Below, piece after piece: positions 36,298 to 45,946 of a stretch of 64,000 bases of DNA. The stretch covers positions 1-64,000 of the forward strand of contig JALDRB010000011.1 of the NCBI GenBank assembly GCA_031316155.1. The letters are read 5' to 3'. Numbering within the stretch: position 1 is the first letter of the stretch; every line of letters begins with the position of its first letter. Under the pieces are notes generated by a model. It did no database searches. It worked only from the letters and a program-made list of their open reading frames with translations, and had not been told where the DNA came from. The position numbers were made by a program, and so were the translations under genes. The stretch is from Candidatus Scalindua sp. (GTDB lineage: Bacteria > Planctomycetota > Brocadiia > Brocadiales > Scalinduaceae).

Positions 36298-37764
36298 ATG
36301 CCACGTAAACTCGAAAATTTTACAATAGTCATTTTTGGCGCCAGCGGAGATCTGACCGCGCGTAAACTCATGCCCGCTATATATCAACTGGGAAAATTGC
36401 AGACATTACCTGAACGGTATCGCATTGTTGGCATTGGTCGGACGAAATATGATCATGAACAATACCGCACTTTGATGCATGAAGCAGTAACCAGATACGC
36501 TCCGGGTCTGGTTGAGGATGATGACCATTTTAAGGTCTTTTCTCAGAATATCTTTTACCTGCCGGGAGAATATTGTGATCTTGAAACGTATAAAAAGCTG
36601 CAGGCTGATATTGAAGCAGTGGAAAATAGAGAAGGCTTTTGCGATAACGTAATATATTACTTAGCTGTGCCTCCCAGTTTGGCGGGACCAATCATCCAGA
36701 ATCTCTATAAAGCACAGATCAGCGGAGGCAGTATTCGCTGCATCGGCTGGCGTAAGATTATTGTAGAAAAACCATATGGTTCTGACTTAGCCTCTGCCCA
36801 GAAATTAAACTCTATCGTGGCAGAATGTTTCGATGAAGATCAGATTTACCGTATCGATCACTATTTAGCCAAGGAAACCGTCCAGAATTTATTAGTCTTT
36901 CGTTTTGGCAACAGTATGTTCGAGCCATTGTGGAACCATCGGTATGTTGACCATGTTCAAATTACCAGTGCTGAGAATTTTGGTATCAGGGAGCGTGGTT
37001 TATATTACGAGGAAACCGGGCTCCTGCGTGATATTATCCAGAATCATGGTTTACAACTTATCGCTTATATGGCAATGGAACCACCGACCAGGTTGGAAGC
37101 CGATGCTATTCGTGATCAAAAGATTGATATTTTCAAGCATATTCGTCGGATGTCTCCTGAAAAGATTGCGGAAGATGTCATCATCGGACAATATGATGGA
37201 TATCGGCAGGAAAAAAATGTTTCACACGATTCAAAGGTTGAAACATTTGCTGCGATTCGTTTCTTTATCGATAATGAACGATGGAAGGGGGTTCCCTTTT
37301 ATGTCCGGGCAGGTAAGAATCTTAAAGAGTGGATTACTGAGATTGTGGTTCGTTTGAAGCCGCTTCCATATAAATTATATAAGCACATTAGTGAACATGC
37401 CGAGGTCAATAAGATTATTATTCAAGTCCACCCGGAAGAGCGGATTTCTATCCGTTTTAGTGCCAAGCGGCCGGGGGAAGAGGTTGTGCTTGATCCCGTT
37501 CTGATGGACTTTAACTATAAAAAATCTTTTGAAGGTGAATGGCTGACAGCCTATCATCGTTTGCTGTTAGATGCTTTAGCGGGAGATCAGACGCTGTTTT
37601 TGCGCAAAGACGGTATTGAAGAGTGCTGGAAAATCGCTGACAATATCCGTGCCGGGATAAAAAAATGCGGGTTACAACCTCTCATCTATCCATCTGGAAG
37701 CTGGGGTCCAGAAAAATCTGATAAACTCCTGGAAAAGGATGGTTTTAAATGGCGCCTTCGGTAA
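36298..37764 (+). CDS. zwf: glucose-6-phosphate 1-dehydrogenase
   Basis: Oxidises glucose-6-phosphate to 6-phosphogluconolactone, making NADPH for the oxidative pentose phosphate pathway. The 488-residue enzyme has the Rossmann start VIFGASGDLTARKLMPAIYQ, the substrate loop IVEKPYGSDL, the active-site RIDHYLAKETVQNLLVFRFG and a full C-terminal domain. A GGAGGAG lies about 17 nt upstream, rather far, with an in-frame TGA between, so ATG 36298 is kept. A family A repeat begins at the base directly after its TAA. Confidence 0.95.
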   Translation: MPRKLENFTIVIFGASGDLTARKLMPAIYQLGKLQTLPERYRIVGIGRTKYDHEQYRTLMHEAVTRYAPGLVEDDDHFKVFSQNIFYLPGEYCDLETYKKLQADIEAVENREGFCDNVIYYLAVPPSLAGPIIQNLYKAQISGGSIRCIGWRKIIVEKPYGSDLASAQKLNSIVAECFDEDQIYRIDHYLAKETVQNLLVFRFGNSMFEPLWNHRYVDHVQITSAENFGIRERGLYYEETGLLRDIIQNHGLQLIAYMAMEPPTRLEADAIRDQKIDIFKHIRRMSPEKIAEDVIIGQYDGYRQEKNVSHDSKVETFAAIRFFIDNERWKGVPFYVRAGKNLKEWITEIVVRLKPLPYKLYKHISEHAEVNKIIIQVHPEERISIRFSAKRPGEEVVLDPVLMDFNYKKSFEGEWLTAYHRLLLDALAGDQTLFLRKDGIEECWKIADNIRAGIKKCGLQPLIYPSGSWGPEKSDKLLEKDGFKWRLR

Positions 37765-37941
37765 TATACTAAAACCGATTTGATTTTCGGTTTTACCGGA
37801 AACCAAATCTTGGTGTAGGTATCCCCGGACAAAAAACGCCGAGGACATTACTCGCTCAATTTTATCTCGGATTTTACCTGTCTGCGTGCGTTCCTTTCCT
37901 TACGCACAGGCAGGTCCGAAAACCATTACGAGATGAGTATA
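37765..37941 (-). repeat. family A MITE-like repeat, copy 8 (reverse)
   Basis: 177 bp from TATACTAAAACCGATTTG to ACGAGATGAGTATA, with the palindrome CCTGTCTGCGTGCG...CGCACAGGCAGG. It abuts the zwf stop codon with no spacer. Confidence 0.85.
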
Positions 37942-38043
37942 GAATTAAAAGAGTCAGTAAGGTAGTTTCGTAAAAAAATATTCGTATCTGTGCAAGAAGA
38001 AATTTATTAACGTATCACTAAAAATAACAAAAGGATATTAAAA

Positions 38044-39342
38044 ATGATGAGTAAAAAAGCTTCACTAACAATCGGAAAAAGTAAGAAAAACATAGAGCTT
38101 CCTGTTTATCAGGGCATCGAGGGTCCTGAAGCAATTGATATAACCGCACTCTATAAGGAATCAGGATTGTTTACGTATGATCCCGGTTTCATGTCTACTG
38201 CATCCTGTGAATCAAGTATAACATATGTTGATGGTGAAAAAGGTATTCTCAGATATAGAGGTTACGATACTACAGAACTTGCCAGGAAAAGTAACTTTAT
38301 GGAAGTTTGTTACTTATTGTTAAATGGAGAACTGCCGAATAAGAAAGAGTATGACTTTTTTGTTTCGGAAATAAAGCGTCGTACACTTGTGCATGAACAA
38401 CTGCAGTTTCTCTATAGGGGGTTTCCTCGATTTTCACACCCAATGGCTATAATGTGCGGGGCGTTTGCTTCACTTTCAGCGTTTTATCATGATTCCCTGA
38501 ATATTCATGATGAAGAACAGAGAAAAATTGCTGCATTAAGAATGATTGCAAAAACACCGACACTTGCGGCAATGGCCCATAAATACTCGATTGGTAAACC
38601 TTTCATTTACCCTAGAAACGATCTTGATTATTCCGCTAACTTTTTACACATGTTATTTGCGGTACCATCTGAAAAATACGAGGTTAATAAGGTTCTTGCA
38701 AAAGCAATGGATACGATTTTTATTTTACATGCTGATCACGAACAAAATGCTTCTACCTCTACGGTAAGGATTGCGGGATCTTCCGGTGCAAACCCGTTTG
38801 CGTGTATCAGCGCGGGCATTGCTTCGCTCTGGGGGCCTGCTCATGGTGGTGCAAATGAAGCCGTTATTCATATGCTCGAGGAAATCGGCGATATAAAAAA
38901 TATTCCTAAATTTATGAAAAGAGCTAAGGACAAGGATGATCCTTTCAGGCTTATGGGGTTTGGTCACAGGGTATATAAGAATTATGATCCAAGAGCCTAT
39001 GTGCTGAAGGATACATGTCATGAGGTTCTTGACGAGCTTGGCATGAAGGATAATTCATTACTTAAAATTGCCGTAAAATTAGAAGAAATAGCATTAAATG
39101 ATAACTATTTTATTGAACACAAGCTTTATCCGAATGTGGATTTTTATTCGGGTATAATATATAAGGCAATGGGTATACCTTCAAATCTGTATACGGTTCT
39201 TTTTGCAATTGCAAGAACAATTGGATGGGTTGCCCAATGGAAAGAGATGATCGAAGATCCCAAACAGAAAATCGGCCGACCACGCCAACTTTATACAGGT
39301 CATAAATTGAGGAAATATGTTTCTCTGGGAAAAAGAAAGTAA
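38044..39342 (+). CDS. gltA: citrate synthase
   Basis: Condenses oxaloacetate and acetyl-CoA to citrate at the entry to the TCA cycle. The 432-residue protein is of the bacterial type II class with an N-terminal beta domain. Catalytic His in [20 protein letters not shown], His in [15 protein letters not shown] and Asp in [16 protein letters not shown] are present. AAGGA lies about 10 nt before the ATG pair. In anammox genomes more than one citrate synthase type can occur; the Si/Re stereochemistry cannot be told here. Confidence 0.94.
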   Translation: MMSKKASLTIGKSKKNIELPVYQGIEGPEAIDITALYKESGLFTYDPGFMSTASCESSITYVDGEKGILRYRGYDTTELARKSNFMEVCYLLLNGELPNKKEYDFFVSEIKRRTLVHEQLQFLYRGFPRFSHPMAIMCGAFASLSAFYHDSLNIHDEEQRKIAALRMIAKTPTLAAMAHKYSIGKPFIYPRNDLDYSANFLHMLFAVPSEKYEVNKVLAKAMDTIFILHADHEQNASTSTVRIAGSSGANPFACISAGIASLWGPAHGGANEAVIHMLEEIGDIKNIPKFMKRAKDKDDPFRLMGFGHRVYKNYDPRAYVLKDTCHEVLDELGMKDNSLLKIAVKLEEIALNDNYFIEHKLYPNVDFYSGIIYKAMGIPSNLYTVLFAIARTIGWVAQWKEMIEDPKQKIGRPRQLYTGHKLRKYVSLGKRK

Positions 39343-39410
39343 ATACTTAATTAATCTGATTGATACCAGACTTCAACGATTTTTATGAAAATCAATCTAT
39401 GACCTCCCAT

Positions 39411-40475
39411 TCACAGCCATTTTTTCCTTTTAAAGTACATTCCCATTGAGAGGCCTACGGTCAACATGAACATCCATACGGCGAAATATCCCCACTTCCA
39501 CTCAAGTTCGGGTAGGTATTTGAAATTCATACCGTAAATACCTGCGATAAAGGTAAGAGGAATAAATATGGTGGCAATAATGGTGAGTACCTTCATTACT
39601 TCATTCATCTTATTGCTGATACTTGAAAGATACACATCAATCAGTCCTGAAATGACATCCCGGAAGGTTTCAATTGTGTCAATTATTTGAATGGTATGAT
39701 CGTAAACATCTCTGAGGTATATGGTTGTCGTCTCTTTGACCAGTAGAGATTCAGTTCTTTCAAAAGTACTGATGACCTCTCTCAGCGGCCACACGGACTT
39801 ACGCATAAAAATCATCTCTCTTTTTATGGTGTGGATTTCCTGTAAGGTTTCCGGTATCGGATTTGTTAATACCTCTTCCTCCAGGCGGTCAATTTTTTCC
39901 TCGGTCTTTTCAAGAGTAATGAAATAATGATCAACGATTGCATCGATTAATGTGTACACAAGATAATCGGTGCCTGACTTTCGTATTCTCCCTTTCCCGT
40001 TCCTGATCCGTTCCCGAACAGGATCAAATACGTCGCCTTCTTTTTCCTGAAAAGAGATCACGTATTGTGAGCCAACGAAAAAACTTACCTGTTCCGATTC
40101 TATTTCGTTTTTTACTCCGTTATAAAAAAGCATTCTCATGACAATAAACAGGTACCCGCCAAAATCTTCTATCTTCGGACGCTGATTGGTATTTAACACA
40201 TCTTCGAGGAGGAGCGGATGCAATTCGAAATGTTTTCCCACTTTCTCTATGATTTCTATTTGATGAAGACCGCTTATGTTAATCCAGGTTACCGTTGATG
40301 TGTCTTTCAATTGGAAGCAGTCTTCGATCCTCTGTATTTCTTTTTTTCTATAAGACTCTCCGTCATAATCAATGACCGTAATTCTTACCGTTTCCGCTTT
40401 CGTTTCTCCAACATGGATAAGGGATCCCGGTGGAGAACCGGTTTTTTTTGATCTCTTTTTTATGTGTTTAAACAT
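39411..40475 (-). CDS. corA: CorA-type magnesium/cobalt transporter
   Basis: A 354-residue inner-membrane channel. The large cytoplasmic N-terminal alpha/beta domain is followed by two C-terminal transmembrane helices with the signature YGMN in AGIYGMNFKYLPE and a basic end (MYFKRKKWL). It lies 35 bp downstream of a UspA-family gene and the Lon-like protease on the same strand, suggesting one operon (lon-like, usp, corA). Confidence 0.94.
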   Translation of the reverse strand: MFKHIKKRSKKTGSPPGSLIHVGETKAETVRITVIDYDGESYRKKEIQRIEDCFQLKDTSTVTWINISGLHQIEIIEKVGKHFELHPLLLEDVLNTNQRPKIEDFGGYLFIVMRMLFYNGVKNEIESEQVSFFVGSQYVISFQEKEGDVFDPVRERIRNGKGRIRKSGTDYLVYTLIDAIVDHYFITLEKTEEKIDRLEEEVLTNPIPETLQEIHTIKREMIFMRKSVWPLREVISTFERTESLLVKETTTIYLRDVYDHTIQIIDTIETFRDVISGLIDVYLSSISNKMNEVMKVLTIIATIFIPLTFIAGIYGMNFKYLPELEWKWGYFAVWMFMLTVGLSMGMYFKRKKWL

Positions 40476-40510
40476 GGCATTTCTTTACATTTTGCTAAAA
40501 TACTGTTTTT

Positions 40511-41359
40511 CTAACGTACGATTAAGACAGAGCATTCTACCTGTTTTAATAATGTCTGGAGTGGTTCCTCCTTAAGCAAATGACTCGACCCGGGCAGGAG
40601 TAATACTCCGATTTTTTCTCTTTTAACAATAGATGCCAGCCTCTGAGCGTTTATATCAGTTAACTTGTAATAGTGTGCCTTCAGATCGTATTCCTGTAAG
40701 AAGGTATCAATCTGTGCGTGTATTTTTTGGAGAACGTTTTCATCTTCCACTGACAGAAGAACCGTTAATTGTCCGGTTTTCCCCTGCAGGACTTGCACAG
40801 CAACTTCAAGTGCCTTGTGTGCATCCTCTGATTTGTCAAACAAAACCATGACGCGTAATTCAAGACGAACGCCTTGTTGAAGGACCAGCGTCAGGCAAGG
40901 AGATTCTGAAAGGATTTTCTGTGCCGTTGATCCCAATCGTTTCTCCCTGGTCGGAGACCAACCTGCCTTTCCCAGGATGACGAGGTCTGCTTCGGAGGCT
41001 GCTGCCATTATTTCAGCGGTTACGTATCCCCTGATAACGCGAAATGACCACTGCACATTGGTACGGTTTGCAACCTGTTCCAGTGCTTTTCGGGCACGTA
41101 TTGCATGCATACGGAATTGCCGGCTGATATGCTGGCGGTCTATGGGCCGGAGGGAAGCAGAAAAAGGATCTACCTGTTTTATAAAAGGCAAATCGGCCAG
41201 GTTGAGTAAATTTATGTCCTCGATAAAGAGTCCCGATAACTCAGCATTAAGATGTGCCGCCATATCAGCGGCCGCTTCTAAAGCAGCCAAGCTATGCGGT
41301 GAGGCATCCAGCGCCACCAGTATGTGTCGAATAGTTCGTTCGAGTTGTTTGCTATTCAT
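40511..41359 (-). CDS. tandem-domain universal stress protein
   Basis: A 282-residue cytoplasmic protein made of two Usp domains (about 10-155 and 160-282). The first has HILVALDASPHSLAALEAA and a nucleotide-binding-type end ADLVILGKAGWSPTREKRLG; the second is less well conserved (MVLFDKSEDAHKALEVAVQV). The ATG overlaps the stop of the upstream Lon-like gene (ATGA), indicating translational coupling. Confidence 0.9.
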   Translation of the reverse strand: MNSKQLERTIRHILVALDASPHSLAALEAAADMAAHLNAELSGLFIEDINLLNLADLPFIKQVDPFSASLRPIDRQHISRQFRMHAIRARKALEQVANRTNVQWSFRVIRGYVTAEIMAAASEADLVILGKAGWSPTREKRLGSTAQKILSESPCLTLVLQQGVRLELRVMVLFDKSEDAHKALEVAVQVLQGKTGQLTVLLSVEDENVLQKIHAQIDTFLQEYDLKAHYYKLTDINAQRLASIVKREKIGVLLLPGSSHLLKEEPLQTLLKQVECSVLIVR

Positions 41360-43776
41360 ATATTCTTTTTTTTCTCATCGGGGGCAAGAAAAATCGACCG
41401 TTTTTTTGCCAGTTCTTCAAGTTCTATTTTCACCAGACTGTTTACTGTTTTATCGGGATATTTCCCTTCAGTATCAGGTGTGCCGGCGGGTATTCCGGTA
41501 AGGATTTCTATCCCCTGGTCAATGGTTTCAACAGGGTAAATATGAAATTTTCTCTCGGTAACGGCATCGATGACATCCCTTCTCAGCATGAGGTGTTTCA
41601 CATTGGAACCAGGTATGAGTACACCCTGCTCCCCGTTCAGTCCTTTGGCCTTACAGATATCAAAAAAGCCTTCGATTTTTTCATTTACTCCGCCGATAGC
41701 CTGTACCTGTCCGTGCTGGTTTACCGATCCCGTGACAGCGAGGGACTGCTTGAGAGGAATGTCCGCAATGGCAGAGAGTATTACATAAAGTTCAGCAGAT
41801 GATGCGCTGTCTCCTTCCACGCCACCGTAAGACTGCTCGAAGACCAGGCTCGCAGAGAGAGAGAGAGGGTGTTCTTTTGCATACCTTCCTCCCAGGAAGC
41901 CTGAGAGTATCAGTACCCCCTTGGAATGGATCGGGCCACTGAGTTTCACCTCACGCTCAATATTAATCACTTCGCCCTTGCCTACGCGTACTCTGGCCGT
42001 GATACGGCTGGGACTTCCAAATGCAAAGTCTCCCAGTTGTATCACGGAAAGACCGTTTACCTGACCAGTCTTTTTCCCGCTGGTATCAATCAGGATAGTG
42101 TTCCGTATTATTTCCTCATGAAGTCGCTCTCTCAATCTCTCTGAGCGGTACAGCCGGGAATCAATTGCCTTCTGTACTTCAACAGCAGTGACAACAACTT
42201 TATTGCTTTGTTTTGTATAGTAGTCTGACTCGCGAAGCAGATCGGCAATACTTTGAAACCGGGTCGTGAGTTTTTCGTTGTCACCTCTCAGCCGGGAACT
42301 TTGTTCGATGACTCGCGCAATGGCTGACCGGTCAAAAGGGCACAGTACCTCCTTTCTGACGAGAGTTCCGATGAGCCGGGCATAGAGGTGCTGATTTTCC
42401 TGATTGCGGCTCATCTGATCATCAAAATCAGCCGCAACCTTAAACAGTTTATTGAATTCAGGGTCGTATCTGCAGAGCAGATAATAGAGCGTGGAGTCAC
42501 CAACAAGAACCACTTTGATATTAAGAGGTATAGGTTCCGGTTCAAGAGATACCGTGCTGATCAGGCTGGACATCTGCCACAGTGATTCTATACGGATCTG
42601 TTTTGATCTTAATACGCGTTTAAGCCCTTCCCATGCGAATGGTTGCGTCAATATTTTCTGGGCATCGAGAATAAGGTATCCGCCATTTGCCTTGTGAAAA
42701 GCTCCAGCCTTGATCATGGAAAAATCAGTAAGCAGGGCTCCCATTTCTGACAGATATTCCACTCTTCCGATCAGATTCTGATAGGTGGGATGATCTTCAT
42801 ACACCACCGATGCTCCGTTTGAGGTACTGTTATCAACCAGAAGATTTATCACATAATCGTTTAATGATGGAGCCTCATCTGGGAGCTGACCGGGTGTACC
42901 TTCAGGGCTTCTTTGAAGAAGCTCATTTTTAAAAAAATCCTTTATATTATTAATGATATTTTCCTGAAGAGAATCCAGATAGTGCAATACATCAGTTAAA
43001 TCTTCATATGTTTTTTTTATTTCATTCACGAGATTACTGACAACAAAACGTGCAATTTCCCGGTTGAGCTCTCTTAACTTGTTTCGGATCTCATTTTCCC
43101 AGCGGGGTAACTGCTGAAAAATATCCTGTGATTCCTTCTGGAGTTCGTCCACCTCCTTTTCTATGCGCAAACGTTTTTCTTCCGGTAATTTCTGGAATTC
43201 TTCCGGAGCCAGTACCTTACCGTTTTGTAATGGAGCGAACGCTATGCCGACCGGCGTGCGAAAGACGTTTAAACCCTTTTCTTTTGCACGGTGCTGAAGT
43301 TTTTCAATTATCTGCTGTTCCTTTTCTTTAAATTCTTCCTCAATATCCTGCCTCCGAGTACGGTATCCCTCACTTTGAAATGCGGTGGGAATGACCGTTT
43401 GTAGCTCTTCCAGTAAATGTTCTATGTCTTTTTTTAGCTTTATGCCCCTGCCCGGAGGTAAACTCAATGCGCGGGGTTTTTGCGGGTCGTCAAAATTGCA
43501 CACATAACACCAGTCCGAAGGGGTTGATCTGGAAGCAGCCTGTTTTTCCAGGAATTGCTGAACAAGGGAGTGTTTACCGATACCGGCAGGTCCGAATGCA
43601 AAAATATTATACCCTTCCCGGTCAATACCTATACCGAACTGTACGGCTTCCACAGCTCGTGGCTGCCCAATTATTTCGTGCAGATCCTCAAGGTCATTTG
43701 TAGTCTCAAAGCTAAACTGGTTCGGATCACAGGAATGGTATAAGGATTCAGGTTTGAGCGTTTTTGTGGATTCCAC
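41356..43776 (-). CDS. Lon-family ATP-dependent protease (LonC/YcbZ-like)
   Basis: An 806-residue protease. It lacks the classical Lon N-terminal domain. The P-loop is FGPAGIGKHSLVQQFL (about residue 60), a long coiled-coil insertion follows (about 150-290), and the sensor/AAA part includes NGGYLILDAQKILTQPFAW. The C-terminal Lon protease domain has the catalytic Ser in GVEGDSASSAEL and the Lys in GGVNEKIEGFFD. Start is GTG with GGAG upstream. Degrades unfolded or regulatory proteins in the cytoplasm; substrates unknown. First gene of the presumed lon-usp-corA operon. Confidence 0.9.
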   Translation of the reverse strand: MESTKTLKPESLYHSCDPNQFSFETTNDLEDLHEIIGQPRAVEAVQFGIGIDREGYNIFAFGPAGIGKHSLVQQFLEKQAASRSTPSDWCYVCNFDDPQKPRALSLPPGRGIKLKKDIEHLLEELQTVIPTAFQSEGYRTRRQDIEEEFKEKEQQIIEKLQHRAKEKGLNVFRTPVGIAFAPLQNGKVLAPEEFQKLPEEKRLRIEKEVDELQKESQDIFQQLPRWENEIRNKLRELNREIARFVVSNLVNEIKKTYEDLTDVLHYLDSLQENIINNIKDFFKNELLQRSPEGTPGQLPDEAPSLNDYVINLLVDNSTSNGASVVYEDHPTYQNLIGRVEYLSEMGALLTDFSMIKAGAFHKANGGYLILDAQKILTQPFAWEGLKRVLRSKQIRIESLWQMSSLISTVSLEPEPIPLNIKVVLVGDSTLYYLLCRYDPEFNKLFKVAADFDDQMSRNQENQHLYARLIGTLVRKEVLCPFDRSAIARVIEQSSRLRGDNEKLTTRFQSIADLLRESDYYTKQSNKVVVTAVEVQKAIDSRLYRSERLRERLHEEIIRNTILIDTSGKKTGQVNGLSVIQLGDFAFGSPSRITARVRVGKGEVINIEREVKLSGPIHSKGVLILSGFLGGRYAKEHPLSLSASLVFEQSYGGVEGDSASSAELYVILSAIADIPLKQSLAVTGSVNQHGQVQAIGGVNEKIEGFFDICKAKGLNGEQGVLIPGSNVKHLMLRRDVIDAVTERKFHIYPVETIDQGIEILTGIPAGTPDTEGKYPDKTVNSLVKIELEELAKKRSIFLAPDEKKKNI

Positions 43777-43988
43777 TGCTTCTTCTCCCGATACTTCAAA
43801 ACACGAAAAATTTCTGTTTGCAGAGACAAAGCAATCTTATGAAAAACAGAAGGGAAATGCAATAGTTTTATCATTGATAAAAGGTGGTTACGGTTCCGGA
43901 AACTGTATGACGAGTATCATTCATACTCTCTTTCCGCGTATGTTGAATAACTCATTTTAATCGCATTATGTTTTCATCTTTTTTATAA

Positions 43989-45398
43989 TCACTTTATATC
44001 ATTGTAACGAACTGCACGCTTAACGATAAAGAGGATAAAAGCTTTTATGGTAACGGGAATTAATTTGATCTGGAATAGAGGGTTCAGTGCCTGGACTAAA
44101 ATTTTTTTGTAAGAAGCATCTCCCGTGACCATATTCCACAAGAGTGAGTTCAGATGATCTGCAATCCACGAGCCTCTTTTGTCTTTAACATATGATAAAC
44201 GTGCTTTGACCAACCAGTTTCGTTTTGTAACAAAATCGCTCATTATCAGAATCAATGAGCCAAGCAGATTATCCATTGCAAGTAATTTCCTGGCGGGTTT
44301 ATAGTAATGATTAGCAAAATCTTTCTTTGCGATTCCATTTTCAAATGCGGCCTGTGCTGCAAACTGTGAAGTTATGTAAGCTGATTCGAGTCCGTTTTTG
44401 TAAATTCTGGAGATACTTGCATCTCCTACCAGGACAAATCTATCGGTAAATGGTTTTTTTGCGTGAGAAAGGGTTATCCTGGGCATGCACATACAAAAAT
44501 GCTCAGGCATTTTCCAGTCGTGTGGCAGCTTTTTCCGGACAACCGGGAGATTGAAAAAATTTATAAGGTCTTGTTTTGTCAAATCTCTAACACCAACCAG
44601 GCTTACGGTAATGTAGTTTCCTTTTGGTACCATGGATGCAAACCTGAATGGCTTTAGTCCGATTGCGAATACGTGTATACAGTCTTTAAATGAATTCTTT
44701 ATAAAAGTATCACTTAAAGGTATTTCCATTTGACAAGTTTTAATGGTTTTGGGTGGTACGTAACCAAAATTTAAACCTTCAATTTTATCAATGATACTTG
44801 AATTAATACCGAACGCACCGACTACAAGATCTGCTTCCATTCCTTTGTACGGCTTCTGTTTCCCATACTGTACGGTTACAGGATTTTCAGTTTCAGCTGG
44901 GAGCTTTAACTCCTGCACCGGTTCAGAAATAACAATTACACCCTGATCAACGACGTGTTTTAAGAGACAGGAGTCGAAACTGTGGCTTTGTGTATGGGTA
45001 CTGTAGAGAGGTCCATAGCCACGGTACACTGCCAGTATACTACTGTTTTCATTCCGCTGCGGTTTGTACAATTCAATACCATATTCCTGAGTCTGGAAAT
45101 AATATCCTTGTATCTCCTGACGTATGATTTCTTTCGGTATCTTAATACCGTCTTTTTTGAGCTTAGCGTGTAAAGGACTTGCGATTACGGCAGCACTCAT
45201 ATTGCATCCTCTGGGGCCTCTTTGACTGAAATCCTTACCTTCAAAAATTGTTATTTCAATGTTTATCGCGAGCTTTCTTGCATATCGTATGGCATTGTTA
45301 GCAAAAAAACTTCCCGCAGGGCCTCCACCGATAATGGCAATTTTTGAATTATGTTTTAGACGTAAAGTACTTTCAGTCATTGTTAGCTTTTTACACAC
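43989..45398 (-). CDS. geranylgeranyl reductase-family FAD-dependent oxidoreductase
   Basis: About 463-469 residues. The N-terminal FAD-binding Rossmann motif is KIAIIGGGPAGSFFANNAI, and the second FAD motif is RFVLVGDASISRIYKNGLES with GD binding the ribityl chain. The layout matches geranylgeranyl reductase/squalene epoxidase-like flavoproteins, which reduce double bonds in isoprenoid or lipid chains. A role in lipid metabolism, perhaps ladderane or hopanoid lipids, is speculation. Two starts are possible (45398 or the internal MTESTLRLKH at 45380); neither has a strong ribosome-binding site. Confidence 0.75.
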   Translation of the reverse strand: MCKKLTMTESTLRLKHNSKIAIIGGGPAGSFFANNAIRYARKLAINIEITIFEGKDFSQRGPRGCNMSAAVIASPLHAKLKKDGIKIPKEIIRQEIQGYYFQTQEYGIELYKPQRNENSSILAVYRGYGPLYSTHTQSHSFDSCLLKHVVDQGVIVISEPVQELKLPAETENPVTVQYGKQKPYKGMEADLVVGAFGINSSIIDKIEGLNFGYVPPKTIKTCQMEIPLSDTFIKNSFKDCIHVFAIGLKPFRFASMVPKGNYITVSLVGVRDLTKQDLINFFNLPVVRKKLPHDWKMPEHFCMCMPRITLSHAKKPFTDRFVLVGDASISRIYKNGLESAYITSQFAAQAAFENGIAKKDFANHYYKPARKLLAMDNLLGSLILIMSDFVTKRNWLVKARLSYVKDKRGSWIADHLNSLLWNMVTGDASYKKILVQALNPLFQIKLIPVTIKAFILFIVKRAVRYNDIK

Positions 45399-45946
45399 TT
45401 ATTGCTGATAGGTTATATGGTTTATCACATCAGGTGTTAGATAAATTCGCTCAATTTTTAAATAGAATTGAAGTTCTCTTGTCTGAAGAGCAGGAAAACT
45501 GGGACGGTTAGACTAAATTTTTAACAGTGAATAATACCAAAACCCTTATTGAGATTCTACCTATAAATTAGTTCCGTTAAGATTGATTTCAGCATAGCAT
45601 CCTCTAAATAGTTCTTCTAAATATTTCTTGATTTCGGTAATTATTTATATATCTTTGGTGTGTTATAATAACCTTGATCCTATTATCATACTCATCCGGG
45701 CAATGTTGAGATTTTAGACTTTTTGTTACGGTGCCATTTTATTTAAATGAGTAAAATGAAAAAGGTGACAAAAGGTCAAATCGGAAGTGAAATTAAGTGA
45801 GGCAACGATAAAGTTTCAAAAGGAATGTATGGAAAGTCCTCAGGGATATTGATACTTTTATTAATCAGGCTAAGGTAAAGAGGTCATCCCAAAAGCAAAC
45901 TATAATTTTCTATTTAAGATAGTTATGTATTATTGGAGGGGAAAAA
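45399..45946. other. 548-bp gap without a recognised gene
   Basis: AT-rich intergenic DNA between divergent genes. It contains short out-of-phase frames (for example KLSEATIKFQKECMESPQGY near 45795-45850) that could be relics of a tyrosine-recombinase-type N-terminus, but nothing firm. The end provides TTGGAGGGG, a strong ribosome-binding site for the SulP gene. Confidence 0.3.

Noticed and set aside
45640..45690. Sigma70 promoter for the SulP gene at the TATAAT near 45665
   Set aside because: No acceptable -35 box at the right distance, and it lies about 280 bp from the start codon.
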